A stretch of DNA of 64,000 bases from Exilibacterium sp. (GCA_028280195.1 JANQMH010000063.1:62001-126000); one strand, 5' to 3'. Positions 52,398 to 61,386 are shown, counted from the stretch's first letter. A program made the numbers and translations. Notes: generated from the sequence alone by a model not told the origin.

Positions 52398-55300
52398 ATG
52401 AAAGCCGACTTATCACGCGACACCTTCCGCAAGCCGAAGCACTATTCGAGTGTGCGCATGCAACAGGGGCGGGTCCAGGTCGATGCCGACTGGAACGAAC
52501 AGCTGGATATTATCGGCCACCGCAGCGATACCGAAACCGTCGATGTGATCGGCCGCTGCGGCGCGCCGCTGGCGGCGGCCGGTTTCCACCTGGTCGCCGC
52601 CGTTGCCGATCTCAGTGCCGAAGAACAGGCGCGCGCCGACAATCAGAATGCGCCGGCGCTGGCCGGCGCCGGCGATTTCTATATTTCCGGCGGGCGCCTG
52701 TATGTGGACGGTACCCTGTGCGAGAACGAGCAGATCGTCCCCTACAGCGCGCAGCCCCATCTGCCGGCAGCGCCGATGGTAGACAGCGACGGTATCTACC
52801 TGGCCTACCTGGATGTCTGGCAGCGCCATATTACTGCGCTCGAGGACGACGAGATTCGCGAAAAGGCGCTTAACGGTGTCGACACTGCCACCCGCACCCA
52901 GACCCTATGGCAGGTGCGCTGGCTGCGCGCCGCTGATCTCGGCGCGGCGGTCAACTGTCTGACACCGCTGCCGGCCTACGACAGCGCCACCGCCGCCGGC
53001 ACCGGTACACTGGCGGCCCGCGCACAGCCCGGCGGCGCCAGCAGCGACCCCTGCATCGTGCCCACCAGCGCCGGTTACCGGCGCCTGGAAAACCAGCTCT
53101 ACCGGGTAGAGGTGCACGATGCCGGCGACCTCGGTGTGGCAACCTTCAAATGGTCGCGGGAAAACGGCACCGTGGTGGCCCACTGGCTGTCGCAAAACGG
53201 CGACCAGATTACCGTCAGCAGCGCCGGGCGCGACGCCGTGCTGGGTTTTACCAGCGGCGACTGGGTCGAGCTGCTCGACAGCGAGCGCGAATTGCTGGCA
53301 CTGCCCGGCACGCTGGTCAGGCTGCTCAGTGTCAGCGACAACGTGCTGACGCTGGATACGGCCACCGCCACCGGCAGTATCGATCTGGCCAATTTCCAGA
53401 GCCAGCCGAAAGTGCGGCGCTGGGAGAGCGCCGGCGCCCTGCAACCCGGCAACAGCGACTGGCTCGACCTGGAAGACGGCGTGCAGATCCAGCTCAGCAC
53501 CGGCAGTTACCGCAGCGGCGACTATTGGCTGATACCGGCGCGCACCAACACCGGCGAGGTGGAATGGCCGCTCGACCCCGTCTCCGGCAACCCCGCCGCC
53601 CGCGCGCCGGCCGGTATTCAACACCACTACTGCCGCCTGGCGGTAATGACCTTCGACGGCGGCAGCTGGACCCGGATCGACGACTGCCGGCCGCTGTTTG
53701 CGCCGCTGACGCAGATGCAGCAGCTGTTCTATGTCAGCGGCGACGGCCAGGAGGCACTGCCCGGGGCCGAACTGGACAAGGATCTGCAGGTGGGTGTGGC
53801 GATCGGCCGCCATCCGGTGGCCGGCGCGCGGGTGCGCTTTACCCGTATCGATGGCGACGGCGCGCTGCTGCCGCGCGCAGCGCTGGAGGAATCGGGTTCG
53901 GCAACCGAGCGCATCGTGATCACCGGCAGCGACGGTATCGCCAGCTGCGGCTGGCAGCTGGGCGCGCCGACCGGGCCGCGCACTCACTGTGTCGAGGCGG
54001 TGCTGCTCGACGTGGCCGATAACACCCGGCACTTGCCGATTCGCTTTAACGCCAGCTTGAGTCTGGCCGCCCACGTCTACTACGACCCCGGTCAATGCGC
54101 GACGCTGGCGGGCGCCACCACGGTGCAAAGCGCCGTCGATACGCTGGCCCGGCAGGCGGCCATCAGCGCCTGGCGCGGCGACGACCAGCGCGCCGCTCCC
54201 GGCACACCGCTGCCGGAGCCGCTGCTGGTGGTGGTCAGCAATGCCTGCGGGCCGGTGGCCGGCGCCGAGGTCGTGTTTCAACCGCAGGCCAACGGCGCAG
54301 TGGCAGCCACTGCCGCGGACCTGCCCGGCGCCACGCCCGGTACCGCCATTACCGTGACCACCGACAGCAACGGTGTGGCCACGGTGTTCTGGCAGCTGGA
54401 CTCCAACCTGGCACTGCCCTGCCAGCAGTTGCGCGCCGAGCTGGCCAGCGCCGGCGGCTTTGCCATTCGCCAACCCTCGCAGGTTTACTTTAACGGCTGC
54501 CATTATCAGCAGCAGCAGAACTGTTTTATCTTTCTCGACGAGCTGCGCGCCAACGGCGTGACAGCACCGAGCCCGCGCGGGCCGCTGGGGCTGGAAGTCA
54601 GCGTCGATCCCGGCAACCCTACCGGCATCGTCTATACGGCCGGCATCGCCTACGTCGCCGGCTGCCGTTTTGAAATCGCCGCCGGCGCGCTGCCGGTGCC
54701 GGGTGGCTCCAGCCCGGAACAACTGGTTGTGGATAACAGCGGTCAGGTGCAGTTTCTGCGCAAGGGCAACGAGCCGCCGGACTGGGCGCTGCTGGCGGAT
54801 ATCTATGTGGCTCTGGATGATAGCCGCATTACCCGTATTATCGATCGCCGCACCGATCTGACGCACCTGGACAGACGGGTGGACGCTATCGCCGCGGACC
54901 TGGCCAAGTGCCCGCCCGACCGGCGCGCGACGCTGCCGGTGCTGGCGGACTCCCTGCCCCACCTGCGTTACCAGCGCGGGCACAATGCCATTATTCCGGT
55001 CAGCGACGGCAACCGCCAGATCAGCGGCCTGGCCTTCGACGGCGAGGCGGTGTGGATGGCGGTATTCGGCAGCGACGTGGCCTATCGCATCCCGGCGAAC
55101 AACCCTAGCGCGGAGGCACTGGAAAGTATCGAACTCAGCGGCGATCCGGCCTTCGATGTCTGCTATGACGGCGGCAGCCATATGTGGTTTACCACCTTTA
55201 CGCGCGATACGGTGGTGTCCGTCGATACGCGCACCAGGGAGCGCCATACCTACGACATACCCGGCACACCGTTTTTTGCCATCGCCACGGCTGGTGACCG

Positions 55301-55946
55301 GGTCTGGATTACCAGTTTTTCCTCCAACAATCTGAACGTGATCGATCCCGGCCGCGGCGAGATCCTCGCCACCATCGCCGTGCTCGACCCCACCTCCGGT
55401 GAACCCCTGATTCCTTACGTCGGCGCCTATGACGGCGTCTATGTCTGGCTCGGCTGTGGCACGTCGGGGGGCCAGCCACGCCTGCTGCGGGTGCCGGGTT
55501 GGGAATTAAGCCCGAGGTTTGAAGATGTATCCACCGGGCTCGATTCCGGCGGCCTTATCGCCGGCCTTACTTTCGACGGCGCGCGCCTGTGGGTGCACCA
55601 GATGTCGCAGATACTGATCAAAGACGTGGCCATTGACGACGGACGCATGGACGAGATCATAAGCACCAACGACCCGCGCTGGCCCGGCCGGCCCGGCTAT
55701 TTTTACAAGGGACTGTGCGACGGCAGGCGGGTGTGGCTGGCCAGCCTCGCCCGCGATGATCTCGATACTGCCGTGTCTTCACACGGGGCCAGGTTCGGCG
55801 AACTGCAGGGACGGTTAACACTGGTGAGAAACGACCCCAGACCCAACTACCTGAGCGCCATGACCTTCGACGGCATGCATATGTGGTTCGCCGGCTTTGG
55901 CGAAGAAGGGCCGCAACTGTGGCGCTATCTGGCCGCGGGCGATTGA
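52398..55946 (+). CDS. DUF6519 protein with Ig-like domains and C-terminal propeller-like domain; candidate fibre/receptor-binding protein
   Basis: This 1182-residue protein begins with the DUF6519 signature KADLSRDTFRKPKHYSSVRMQQGRVQVDADWNEQ and continues in that family to about residue 430. Two bacterial Ig-like (Big-1-type) modules follow near 465-560 and 606-700 (second: GPVAGAEVVFQPQANG, TVTTDSNGVATVFWQLD). Residues about 875-1180 contain repeated blades of the form GLAFDG-x-x-VWMA, GDRVWITSFSSNNLNVID, GLTFDGARLWVHQ, AMTFDGMHMWFAG, pointing to a beta-propeller. Domain order (particle-binding end, Ig stalk, terminal binding head) suits a target-recognition appendage, since no classical knob fibre is encoded. 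A GGAGA ribosome site precedes it. Confidence 0.82.
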   Translation: MKADLSRDTFRKPKHYSSVRMQQGRVQVDADWNEQLDIIGHRSDTETVDVIGRCGAPLAAAGFHLVAAVADLSAEEQARADNQNAPALAGAGDFYISGGRLYVDGTLCENEQIVPYSAQPHLPAAPMVDSDGIYLAYLDVWQRHITALEDDEIREKALNGVDTATRTQTLWQVRWLRAADLGAAVNCLTPLPAYDSATAAGTGTLAARAQPGGASSDPCIVPTSAGYRRLENQLYRVEVHDAGDLGVATFKWSRENGTVVAHWLSQNGDQITVSSAGRDAVLGFTSGDWVELLDSERELLALPGTLVRLLSVSDNVLTLDTATATGSIDLANFQSQPKVRRWESAGALQPGNSDWLDLEDGVQIQLSTGSYRSGDYWLIPARTNTGEVEWPLDPVSGNPAARAPAGIQHHYCRLAVMTFDGGSWTRIDDCRPLFAPLTQMQQLFYVSGDGQEALPGAELDKDLQVGVAIGRHPVAGARVRFTRIDGDGALLPRAALEESGSATERIVITGSDGIASCGWQLGAPTGPRTHCVEAVLLDVADNTRHLPIRFNASLSLAAHVYYDPGQCATLAGATTVQSAVDTLARQAAISAWRGDDQRAAPGTPLPEPLLVVVSNACGPVAGAEVVFQPQANGAVAATAADLPGATPGTAITVTTDSNGVATVFWQLDSNLALPCQQLRAELASAGGFAIRQPSQVYFNGCHYQQQQNCFIFLDELRANGVTAPSPRGPLGLEVSVDPGNPTGIVYTAGIAYVAGCRFEIAAGALPVPGGSSPEQLVVDNSGQVQFLRKGNEPPDWALLADIYVALDDSRITRIIDRRTDLTHLDRRVDAIAADLAKCPPDRRATLPVLADSLPHLRYQRGHNAIIPVSDGNRQISGLAFDGEAVWMAVFGSDVAYRIPANNPSAEALESIELSGDPAFDVCYDGGSHMWFTTFTRDTVVSVDTRTRERHTYDIPGTPFFAIATAGDRVWITSFSSNNLNVIDPGRGEILATIAVLDPTSGEPLIPYVGAYDGVYVWLGCGTSGGQPRLLRVPGWELSPRFEDVSTGLDSGGLIAGLTFDGARLWVHQMSQILIKDVAIDDGRMDEIISTNDPRWPGRPGYFYKGLCDGRRVWLASLARDDLDTAVSSHGARFGELQGRLTLVRNDPRPNYLSAMTFDGMHMWFAGFGEEGPQLWRYLAAGD

Positions 55947-55965
55947 AGTTTGCAAGGAGACAAGT

Positions 55966-56217
55966 ATGAAAATTCACTACGCTGACGACGGGCGGATTCT
56001 CGGCATTTACGCCAGTCATCTGCAGATTCCAGGCAATATTCTCGAAGTGTCCGAAAAAGATTTGAAAAAGGATTTTCGCGCGACTTTCGGTCTCGGCAAG
56101 TACCGTGTGGAAAAGGGCGAAATAAAAGCGGTGCGCGGCTTTCGTCGCCCCGGCGGCAAAGCGCTGCAGGCACCCTTCGGGGTGACGCTGCAGCCGCCGC
56201 AGGGCAAAAAATCCTGA
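55966..56217 (+). CDS. Small uncharacterised protein at the end of the eCIS operon
   Basis: The product has 83 residues from the ATG at 55966 (AAGGAGA upstream). The sequence begins KIHYADDGRILGIYASHLQIPGNILEVSE and is basic towards the C-terminus (LKKDFRATFGLGKYRVEKGEIKAVRG). It starts 19 bases after the DUF6519 gene, so it is very likely co-transcribed. I do not recognise a family. It could be a small chaperone or baseplate accessory, but nothing in the sequence decides this. Confidence 0.65.
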   Translation: MKIHYADDGRILGIYASHLQIPGNILEVSEKDLKKDFRATFGLGKYRVEKGEIKAVRGFRRPGGKALQAPFGVTLQPPQGKKS

Positions 56218-56349
56218 CGCCGGTGCGCCACCGACAGATCCCTGGCATAATGCGCCTGTTCGATCGGCGGGTCACCACTCAAATGCAGGCAGTGGTGAAA
56301 CGTGGATACCCACTGTGTCAATGTGTGCGGGTTTGCGTGCGCGCAGAAT

Positions 56350-57309
56350 ATGGCGATGAATACGGCGATCAAAGTGCAGTCTTTACAGCCCGGCCGCAGC
56401 GGCTGGGCGCTGGTCATTCACGGTGGCGCCAGCTTTCTGCCCACGGGCGGTTTTAGCGAGGAAAAACAGGCGGGCTGGCACGCCGGCCTCAGGCAGGCGC
56501 TGGCGGCCGGCAGCACAATTCTGGACAGCGGCGGCTCGGCGCTCGACGCCGTGGAAGCTGCAGTCATCGCGCTGGAAGACAACCCCGCGTTCAATGCCGG
56601 CTACGGCTCGGTGCTGACGCGCGAGCGCTCGCACGAACTTGACGCCTCCATCATGGACGGGCGCCAGCGCAATTCCGGCGCCGTTGTCTGCGTAAGCCAT
56701 GTGCGCAATCCCATTCGGGCAGCGCGCCTGGTGATGGAAAAAAGCCCCCATATCATGTTTACCGGCAGTGCGGCCGACAAGTTTGCCGTCGACTGCGGTC
56801 TCGAGCCGGTTGCCAATAACTACTTTACCACCGAGATGCGCGAAAAGATGCTGCAGCGCGCGCTGTCAGCGCCCGCCGGCGGCGGCGAGAAGCTGGGCAC
56901 CGTCGGCGCGGTGGCGCTCGACCTCAGCGGCAATCTCGCCGCCGCAACCTCCACCGGCGGCACCAATGGCAAAGCGCCGGGGCGGGTGGGCGATTCGCCC
57001 ATTATCGGCGCCGGCACTTACGCCGACAGCAATGTCTGCGCCGTTTCCGCCACCGGCCACGGCGAGCACTTTATCCGTATCGGTGTGGCGCGAATGATTG
57101 CGGCGCGCATCGAGCTGGCCGGGCAGTCCGCCGAGGCCGCAGCGCGGGAAACACTGCAGGACGTCGCGGCCATCGGTGGCGCCGGCGGCGTTATCGTGGT
57201 CAGCCACAGTGGCGAAATCACCCTGGCGTTTAATACCAGCGCCATGTTCCGCGGCTTTGCGGCCCCGGGCGGTATCAGCGAAACGGCAGTTTTCGATAAC
57301 GGCGAATAG
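56350..57309 (+). CDS. Isoaspartyl peptidase / type III L-asparaginase (Ntn-hydrolase)
   Basis: The product has 319 residues from the ATG at 56350; alternatives are ATG 56356 and GTG 56302, and none has a good ribosome site. The family pattern is complete: ALVIHGGAS near the N-terminus, ALDAVEAAVIALEDNPAFNAGYGSVLT, HVRNPIRAARLVMEKSPHI, and the autocleavage site GTVGAVALDLSGNLAAATSTGG, where the Thr becomes the nucleophile of the beta subunit. GRVGDSPIIGAGTYAD and ATGHGEHFIR are also conserved. The enzyme removes isoaspartyl residues or hydrolyses asparagine in the cytoplasm. It follows the eCIS operon by about 130 bases; a functional link is unproven. Confidence 0.92.
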   Translation: MAMNTAIKVQSLQPGRSGWALVIHGGASFLPTGGFSEEKQAGWHAGLRQALAAGSTILDSGGSALDAVEAAVIALEDNPAFNAGYGSVLTRERSHELDASIMDGRQRNSGAVVCVSHVRNPIRAARLVMEKSPHIMFTGSAADKFAVDCGLEPVANNYFTTEMREKMLQRALSAPAGGGEKLGTVGAVALDLSGNLAAATSTGGTNGKAPGRVGDSPIIGAGTYADSNVCAVSATGHGEHFIRIGVARMIAARIELAGQSAEAAARETLQDVAAIGGAGGVIVVSHSGEITLAFNTSAMFRGFAAPGGISETAVFDNGE

Positions 57310-57368
57310 GGGCAGCAGCGCGCTGCACTGTCGCGGCGTTAATCGAACAGACGCGCGAGGAAGGCGGT

Positions 57369-57812
57369 TTAGTGAACTGAGTCGCGGGCGATGGTTTTTA
57401 TCCGTTCCACCATGGCGCGCAGCCCATTGCCGCGGGCGAGGCTCAGGTGCTGTAACAGATTGAGCTGGTTGAAATAGGCTTCAATATCAAATTCGAGCAC
57501 GTCGGCCGGTGCCTTGCCGTTATAAGCCGCCAGCACCACACCCAGCAGGCCTTTGACGATAAACGCGTCGCTGTCGACATCGAGTTGCAGGCGGCCGTTT
57601 TTGCAGTCGTGGTCTATCCACACCTGACTCTGGCAGCCGCGCACCAGACGCTCCTCGGTTTTCTTGTCCTCGGGCAAGCCCGGTAATTCCTTGCCGAGGT
57701 CAATAATATATTTATAGCGGTCCTCCCAGCTGTCGAAAAACTGCAGCGAGTCGACAATATCATCACTGGAGATTTCAGTACCGAAAGGGTTGGTAGCGGT
57801 GTTCTTCTGCAT
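57369..57812 (-). CDS. sufE: Cysteine desulfuration protein SufE
   Basis: The 147-residue product has the SufE pattern FDSWEDRYKYIIDLGKELPGLP, then RLVRGCQSQVWID with the sulfur-accepting Cys60, and DSDAFIVKGLLGVVLAAYNGK. SufE takes persulfide sulfur from SufS and passes it to SufB for Fe-S cluster building. It is the last gene of the minus-strand suf operon and is convergent with the asparaginase gene across 59 bases. Confidence 0.95.
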   Translation of the reverse strand: MQKNTATNPFGTEISSDDIVDSLQFFDSWEDRYKYIIDLGKELPGLPEDKKTEERLVRGCQSQVWIDHDCKNGRLQLDVDSDAFIVKGLLGVVLAAYNGKAPADVLEFDIEAYFNQLNLLQHLSLARGNGLRAMVERIKTIARDSVH

Positions 57813-57818
57813 GGTTGA

Positions 57819-58355
57819 CTACATTATCATACCGGTTTCCAGCTGCGCCTCTTCCGACATCATATCGCGATGCCAGGGCGGGTCGAAGACCAGCTCCACC
57901 TTGACCTGTTTGACATTGGGCACCTGCGCCACCCGGTATTCGACATCGCCTACCAGTACCGGGCCCATACCGCAGCCGGGTGCGGTCAGCGTCATGGTGA
58001 TCGCGACTTCGCCAGCGGCCTGGTCGATATCCACAGAATAAATCAAACCCAGATTGACCAGGTCCACCGGGATTTCGGGATCGTAAACGGTTTTCAGCGC
58101 TTCCCATACCTGCTGTTCGTGAATGCTGCTGTCGCCGGGCGGCGCAAACGACAGGTGGGTGGGCTCCAGGCCCAGGGCGTCGGCATCGGTACCGTCGATA
58201 CGCACCATATTGCCGTTGTGCACGACGGTGTAATTGCCGCCCAGCGCCTGGGTGATGGTGACAAAGGTATGAGCCGGTATCGTCACCGGATCGCCCACCG
58301 GCACCAGGCGACCGGGGCAGTCGCGCACTGTGCTGACAAGTTGTCTTTCCGCCAT
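57819..58355 (-). CDS. sufT: Fe-S cluster assembly protein SufT (MIP18/DUF59 family)
   Basis: The 178-residue product has an N-terminal SufT-specific part (LVSTVRDCPGRLVPVGDPVTIPAHTFVTITQALGGNYTVVHNGNMVRID) followed by a DUF59 domain: QVWEALKTVYDPEIPVDLVNLGLIYSVDID, MTLTAPGCGMGPVLVGDVEYRV with a conserved Cys, and VELVFDPPWHRDMMSEEAQLETGM. SufT assists maturation of some [4Fe-4S] proteins, notably lipoate synthase and aconitase in Staphylococcus. It sits between sufA and sufE as in several gammaproteobacterial suf operons. Confidence 0.92.
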   Translation of the reverse strand: MAERQLVSTVRDCPGRLVPVGDPVTIPAHTFVTITQALGGNYTVVHNGNMVRIDGTDADALGLEPTHLSFAPPGDSSIHEQQVWEALKTVYDPEIPVDLVNLGLIYSVDIDQAAGEVAITMTLTAPGCGMGPVLVGDVEYRVAQVPNVKQVKVELVFDPPWHRDMMSEEAQLETGMIM

Positions 58356-58364
58356 AAGTCTACT

Positions 58365-58721
58365 TCACTCATTAATGCCGAAGCTCTCCCCGCAACCGCA
58401 GGCGCTGGTGGCATTGGGGTTGTTGAATTTTATCACCCGGTTGACACCCTCGAGCACATAGTCGATTTCCGAACCCTGCAGGACCGGCACGGCATCGGCC
58501 GCAACCGCCACCATTACACCGTTGTCCAGTTCGATATTGATATCGGAACTCTCGGTGGTCTCGACATGATCGAGCACATACATAAAGCCGGTACAACCGC
58601 TCTGCTTGACGCCGACGCGCACCGCATGGCCGCCGTTTTTGCCGAGCTGCTGGCGAAAATAGTCCGCGGCGGCGGGGGTTACCGTTACCAGATCACTGGT
58701 TTCAAATGTTTCTACCGTCAT
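58365..58721 (-). CDS. sufA: A-type Fe-S carrier SufA
   Basis: The 118-residue product has the HesB/IscA fold with the three conserved cysteines at Cys43 (KQSGCTGFMYVL) and Cys108/Cys110 (SACGCGESF). LVTVTPAAADYFRQQL opens the domain. A-type carriers receive clusters from the SufBCD scaffold and deliver them to apoproteins. In the suf operon the natural name is SufA; the sequence alone cannot separate it from IscA or ErpA. Confidence 0.9.
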   Translation of the reverse strand: MTVETFETSDLVTVTPAAADYFRQQLGKNGGHAVRVGVKQSGCTGFMYVLDHVETTESSDINIELDNGVMVAVAADAVPVLQGSEIDYVLEGVNRVIKFNNPNATSACGCGESFGINE

Positions 58722-58740
58722 CAGTTACACCTTCTATAAC

Positions 58741-58828
58741 CTTGTACAACTTAGACTTGTACGAGCCGGGCTTGTACCACCCGGCCCTGCACAATATGGC
58801 CTTGCATAACATAGCCCTATACCACCTG
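58741..58828. repeat. 15-bp tandem repeat between sufS and sufA
   Basis: Six 15-bp units (starting 58741, 58756, 58771, 58786, 58801, 58816) share a CTTGTACNACNNGGC-like consensus. They occupy the spacer in an otherwise tightly packed operon and reach the sufS stop codon. On the transcribed strand most units end in TACAAG or TGCAAG. Confidence 0.75.
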
Positions 58829-60076
58829 TTAAAGCAACAGGCCCTTGACTTTCTCGAGTGCCGCAAATAGCAGATCGACTTCCTCGAAGGTATTGTAAAT
58901 GGAAAAGGACGCCCGCACCGTGCCCGGGATATGCAAGTATTCCATCAGCGGTTGCGCGCAATGGTGCCCGGCGCGCACCGCCACGCCCTGCTGGTCGAGC
59001 AGCGTGCCGACATCGGCCGGATGCGCACCGGCGATATTGAAGCTGAAAATGCTGGCCGCCTGCGCCGGGGCGCCGATACGCTCGATAGCGCCGAGCGCGG
59101 CAGCCTGCTGCAGGGTATATTCCAGCAGTGCGCTTTCGTGTTCCAGCGCCGCTGCCCGGTCGAGGCTCTGCAGGTATTTTACCGCCGCCGCCATACCGAT
59201 GGCACCGGCAATATTCGGCGTACCGGCTTCGAACTTGTATGGCAGCGCATTGAAGGTGGTACCGCTGAAACTGACCCGCTCTATCATCTCGCCGCCGCTC
59301 TGATACGGGGGCATGGCATCGAGCAGTTCGCGCCGCCCCCAGAGCACACCGATGCCGGTCGGCCCGAACATCTTGTGGGCTGAAAAAGCATAGAAATCGC
59401 AGCCGAGGGCCTGCACATCCACCGGCCAGTGGGGTGCCGCCTGGGCGCCGTCCACCAGCACCTTGGCGCCGACGGCATGGGCCATTGCCACGATATCGGC
59501 AACCGGATTGAGTGTACCCAGGGCATTGGAGGCGTGACCGACCGCAACCAGCTTGACACGTTTATCGAGCAGCGTCTGCAGCACTTGCAAATCGAGTTCG
59601 CCGCTGGCGGTTATCGGCACCACCAGCAGCTCCGCACCCTGCTGCTGCGCCAGCAGTTGCCAGGGCACAATGTTGGCGTGGTGTTCGAGCTGGGTGACGA
59701 TGATTTTATCGCCGCTGCCGATATTGGCGCGCCCCCAGCTGGCGGCGACCAGATTGATGCCCTCGGTGGTACCGCGAACCCAGATCACCTCTTCGGCCGC
59801 CGGGCTGTTGATAAAATCCGCCAGCGTGCGCCGCGCCGCTTCAAACGCTTCGGTGGCGCGGCCGCTGAGGGCGTGGGCGGCGCGGTGCACATTGGCATTG
59901 CAGCTGCGGTAGTAATCATCAACAGCGTCGATAACGGCACTGGGCTTCTGGCTTGTCGCCGCATTGTCCAGATAGACCAGTTGCCGGCCGTTGACCGCCT
60001 GCTGCAAGATCGGAAAGTCGCCGCGCACCGCGGCCGCATCAAACTCGAGCCGCTGCGCGGGCTGGGCTGCGCTCAT
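58829..60076 (-). CDS. sufS: Cysteine desulfurase SufS (group II)
   Basis: This 415-residue PLP enzyme has DNAATSQKPSAVIDAVDDYY near the start, TTEGINLVA, LEHHANIVPWQ, DGAQAAPHWPVD, the PLP-binding Lys in FSAHKMFGPTGIGVLWG, and the catalytic Cys in RAGHHCAQPLM. It removes sulfur from cysteine, giving alanine and a persulfide that SufE accepts. It is the fourth gene of the operon, five bases after sufD. Confidence 0.96.
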   Translation of the reverse strand: MSAAQPAQRLEFDAAAVRGDFPILQQAVNGRQLVYLDNAATSQKPSAVIDAVDDYYRSCNANVHRAAHALSGRATEAFEAARRTLADFINSPAAEEVIWVRGTTEGINLVAASWGRANIGSGDKIIVTQLEHHANIVPWQLLAQQQGAELLVVPITASGELDLQVLQTLLDKRVKLVAVGHASNALGTLNPVADIVAMAHAVGAKVLVDGAQAAPHWPVDVQALGCDFYAFSAHKMFGPTGIGVLWGRRELLDAMPPYQSGGEMIERVSFSGTTFNALPYKFEAGTPNIAGAIGMAAAVKYLQSLDRAAALEHESALLEYTLQQAAALGAIERIGAPAQAASIFSFNIAGAHPADVGTLLDQQGVAVRAGHHCAQPLMEYLHIPGTVRASFSIYNTFEEVDLLFAALEKVKGLLL

Positions 60077-60081
60077 ACAGA

Positions 60082-61386
60082 TTACCTCACAAAATGTTGT
60101 TCGCCGCTGAAAAACTGCGACAGCATGGGCCGCAAATGGGCGGCGACCGCCGCATCGGGAATGCGGTTGAGCAATTCGTTGATAAAACCAAAACTGAGCA
60201 TCACTTTTGCCTCATCGGCGGCAATACCGCGCGTGCGCAGGTAGTGCAGCGAGGTTTCATCCAGCTGCGCCACAGTGGCGCCGTGGGCGCACTGCACGTC
60301 GTCGGCATAAATCTCCAGTTCCGGCTTGGTGTCCACCTCCGCAGCATCGCTGGTAAGCAGATTTTTGTTGCTGAGCTGGGCCAGGGTTTTCTGTGCATCG
60401 GGGTGGATATGGATACGGCCGTTAAACACCGCGCGCGCGGCATCGCCGATAATACCGCGGAAAACCTCATCGCTGGTGCAGCGCGGCACGCGGTGCTCGA
60501 TACAGGTATGGTAATCGACATGCTGGCGGTTGCGCAGCAGATAGACGCCCTGCAGGTTGCAGTGTGCGCCCGGGCCGTTGTGATTGACGGTGATATCGAT
60601 GCGCTTGAGGGTGCCGCCGACGGCGAGGTGAAAGCTGTCGAGATTGGCATCGCGCTCGAGGCTGGCGTGAACCCCGCCGATATGCAGCGCCTGCTCCTGT
60701 TCCGCATGCAGCCGGTAGTGCCGCAGGCGCGCATTTTGCTCCAGCACCAGTTCGGTGATACCGTTGGTAAAGCTGTTCTGCTCCGCGGCGTCGGAGGTAA
60801 AGTATTCCATCACGGTCGCATCGCTGCCGGGCTCCATCACCAGCAGCAGGCGCTGCGATACAGTGAATGCCTCGCTTTGCGGCGTAGTCAGCCAGATTAC
60901 CTGAATAGGGGTTTCCAGGCGGGTATTCTTTGTCACACGCAGATAGATACCGTCGGCCAGCCCGCTTTCGTTCAGTGCAGTGAAGACCGACTGCTCGCGG
61001 CTGGCGACTTTGCCGAGCCAGTTCTGAATCCGCTCTGCCTGCCCGGCATCCGCCTCACCAAAGCGCACCAGTTCCACCCCGGCCGGAAGGCTGCCGGCGG
61101 ACAGCGCCGGGCTGAAGTGACCGTTGACGAACACCAGCGTATGGCTGCTGAAATCGGCAATTCGATAGTGGCGCTGCAGGTCACCGGAAGCCGCCACCGG
61201 CGCCGGTTGACCGGCGTAGTCGCGCTGCCCGAGGGCGCGCAGGCTGGTGTATTTCCAGTCCTCCGTTTTGCCCGTCGGCAGCGCCTTCTCGCGGCAGCTG
61301 CGGCGACCCTGCTGGTGGAATAAGTCCAGCCAGCGCGGGGCGTTTGCCGGCGGGCGCTGCAGTGCCTGTTCGATATAATCCGCCAT
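60082..61386 (-). CDS. sufD: Fe-S cluster assembly protein SufD
   Basis: The product has 434 residues. Family landmarks are TEDWKYTSLRALGQRDY, the beta-helix core, HIGGVHASLERDANLDSFHLAVGG, and the C-terminal VFNGRIHIHPDAQKTLAQLSNKNLLTSDAAEVDTKPELEIYADDVQCAHGATV with the conserved His used at the SufB-SufD cluster site. SufD pairs with SufB and two SufC in the scaffold complex. Its start shares one base with the sufC stop. Confidence 0.95.
   Translation of the reverse strand: MADYIEQALQRPPANAPRWLDLFHQQGRRSCREKALPTGKTEDWKYTSLRALGQRDYAGQPAPVAASGDLQRHYRIADFSSHTLVFVNGHFSPALSAGSLPAGVELVRFGEADAGQAERIQNWLGKVASREQSVFTALNESGLADGIYLRVTKNTRLETPIQVIWLTTPQSEAFTVSQRLLLVMEPGSDATVMEYFTSDAAEQNSFTNGITELVLEQNARLRHYRLHAEQEQALHIGGVHASLERDANLDSFHLAVGGTLKRIDITVNHNGPGAHCNLQGVYLLRNRQHVDYHTCIEHRVPRCTSDEVFRGIIGDAARAVFNGRIHIHPDAQKTLAQLSNKNLLTSDAAEVDTKPELEIYADDVQCAHGATVAQLDETSLHYLRTRGIAADEAKVMLSFGFINELLNRIPDAAVAAHLRPMLSQFFSGEQHFVR

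Noticed and set aside
52905-55247. 780-codon minus-strand open frame
   Set aside because: It is the antisense shadow of the DUF6519 gene; composition is Gly/Ala/Arg-rich and no family motif is visible. High GC content lengthens such frames.
24656-56217. Complete prophage or type VI secretion system
   Set aside because: No capsid, portal, terminase, integrase or lysis genes, and no TssJ/L/M, TssB/C pair or ClpV. DUF4157, DUF4255 and the Pvc15-type ATPase point to an eCIS.
57315-57326. 12-bp palindrome GCAGCGCGCTGC between asparaginase and sufE as a bidirectional terminator
   Set aside because: It has no loop bases and no T tract, so a terminator call is not supported.
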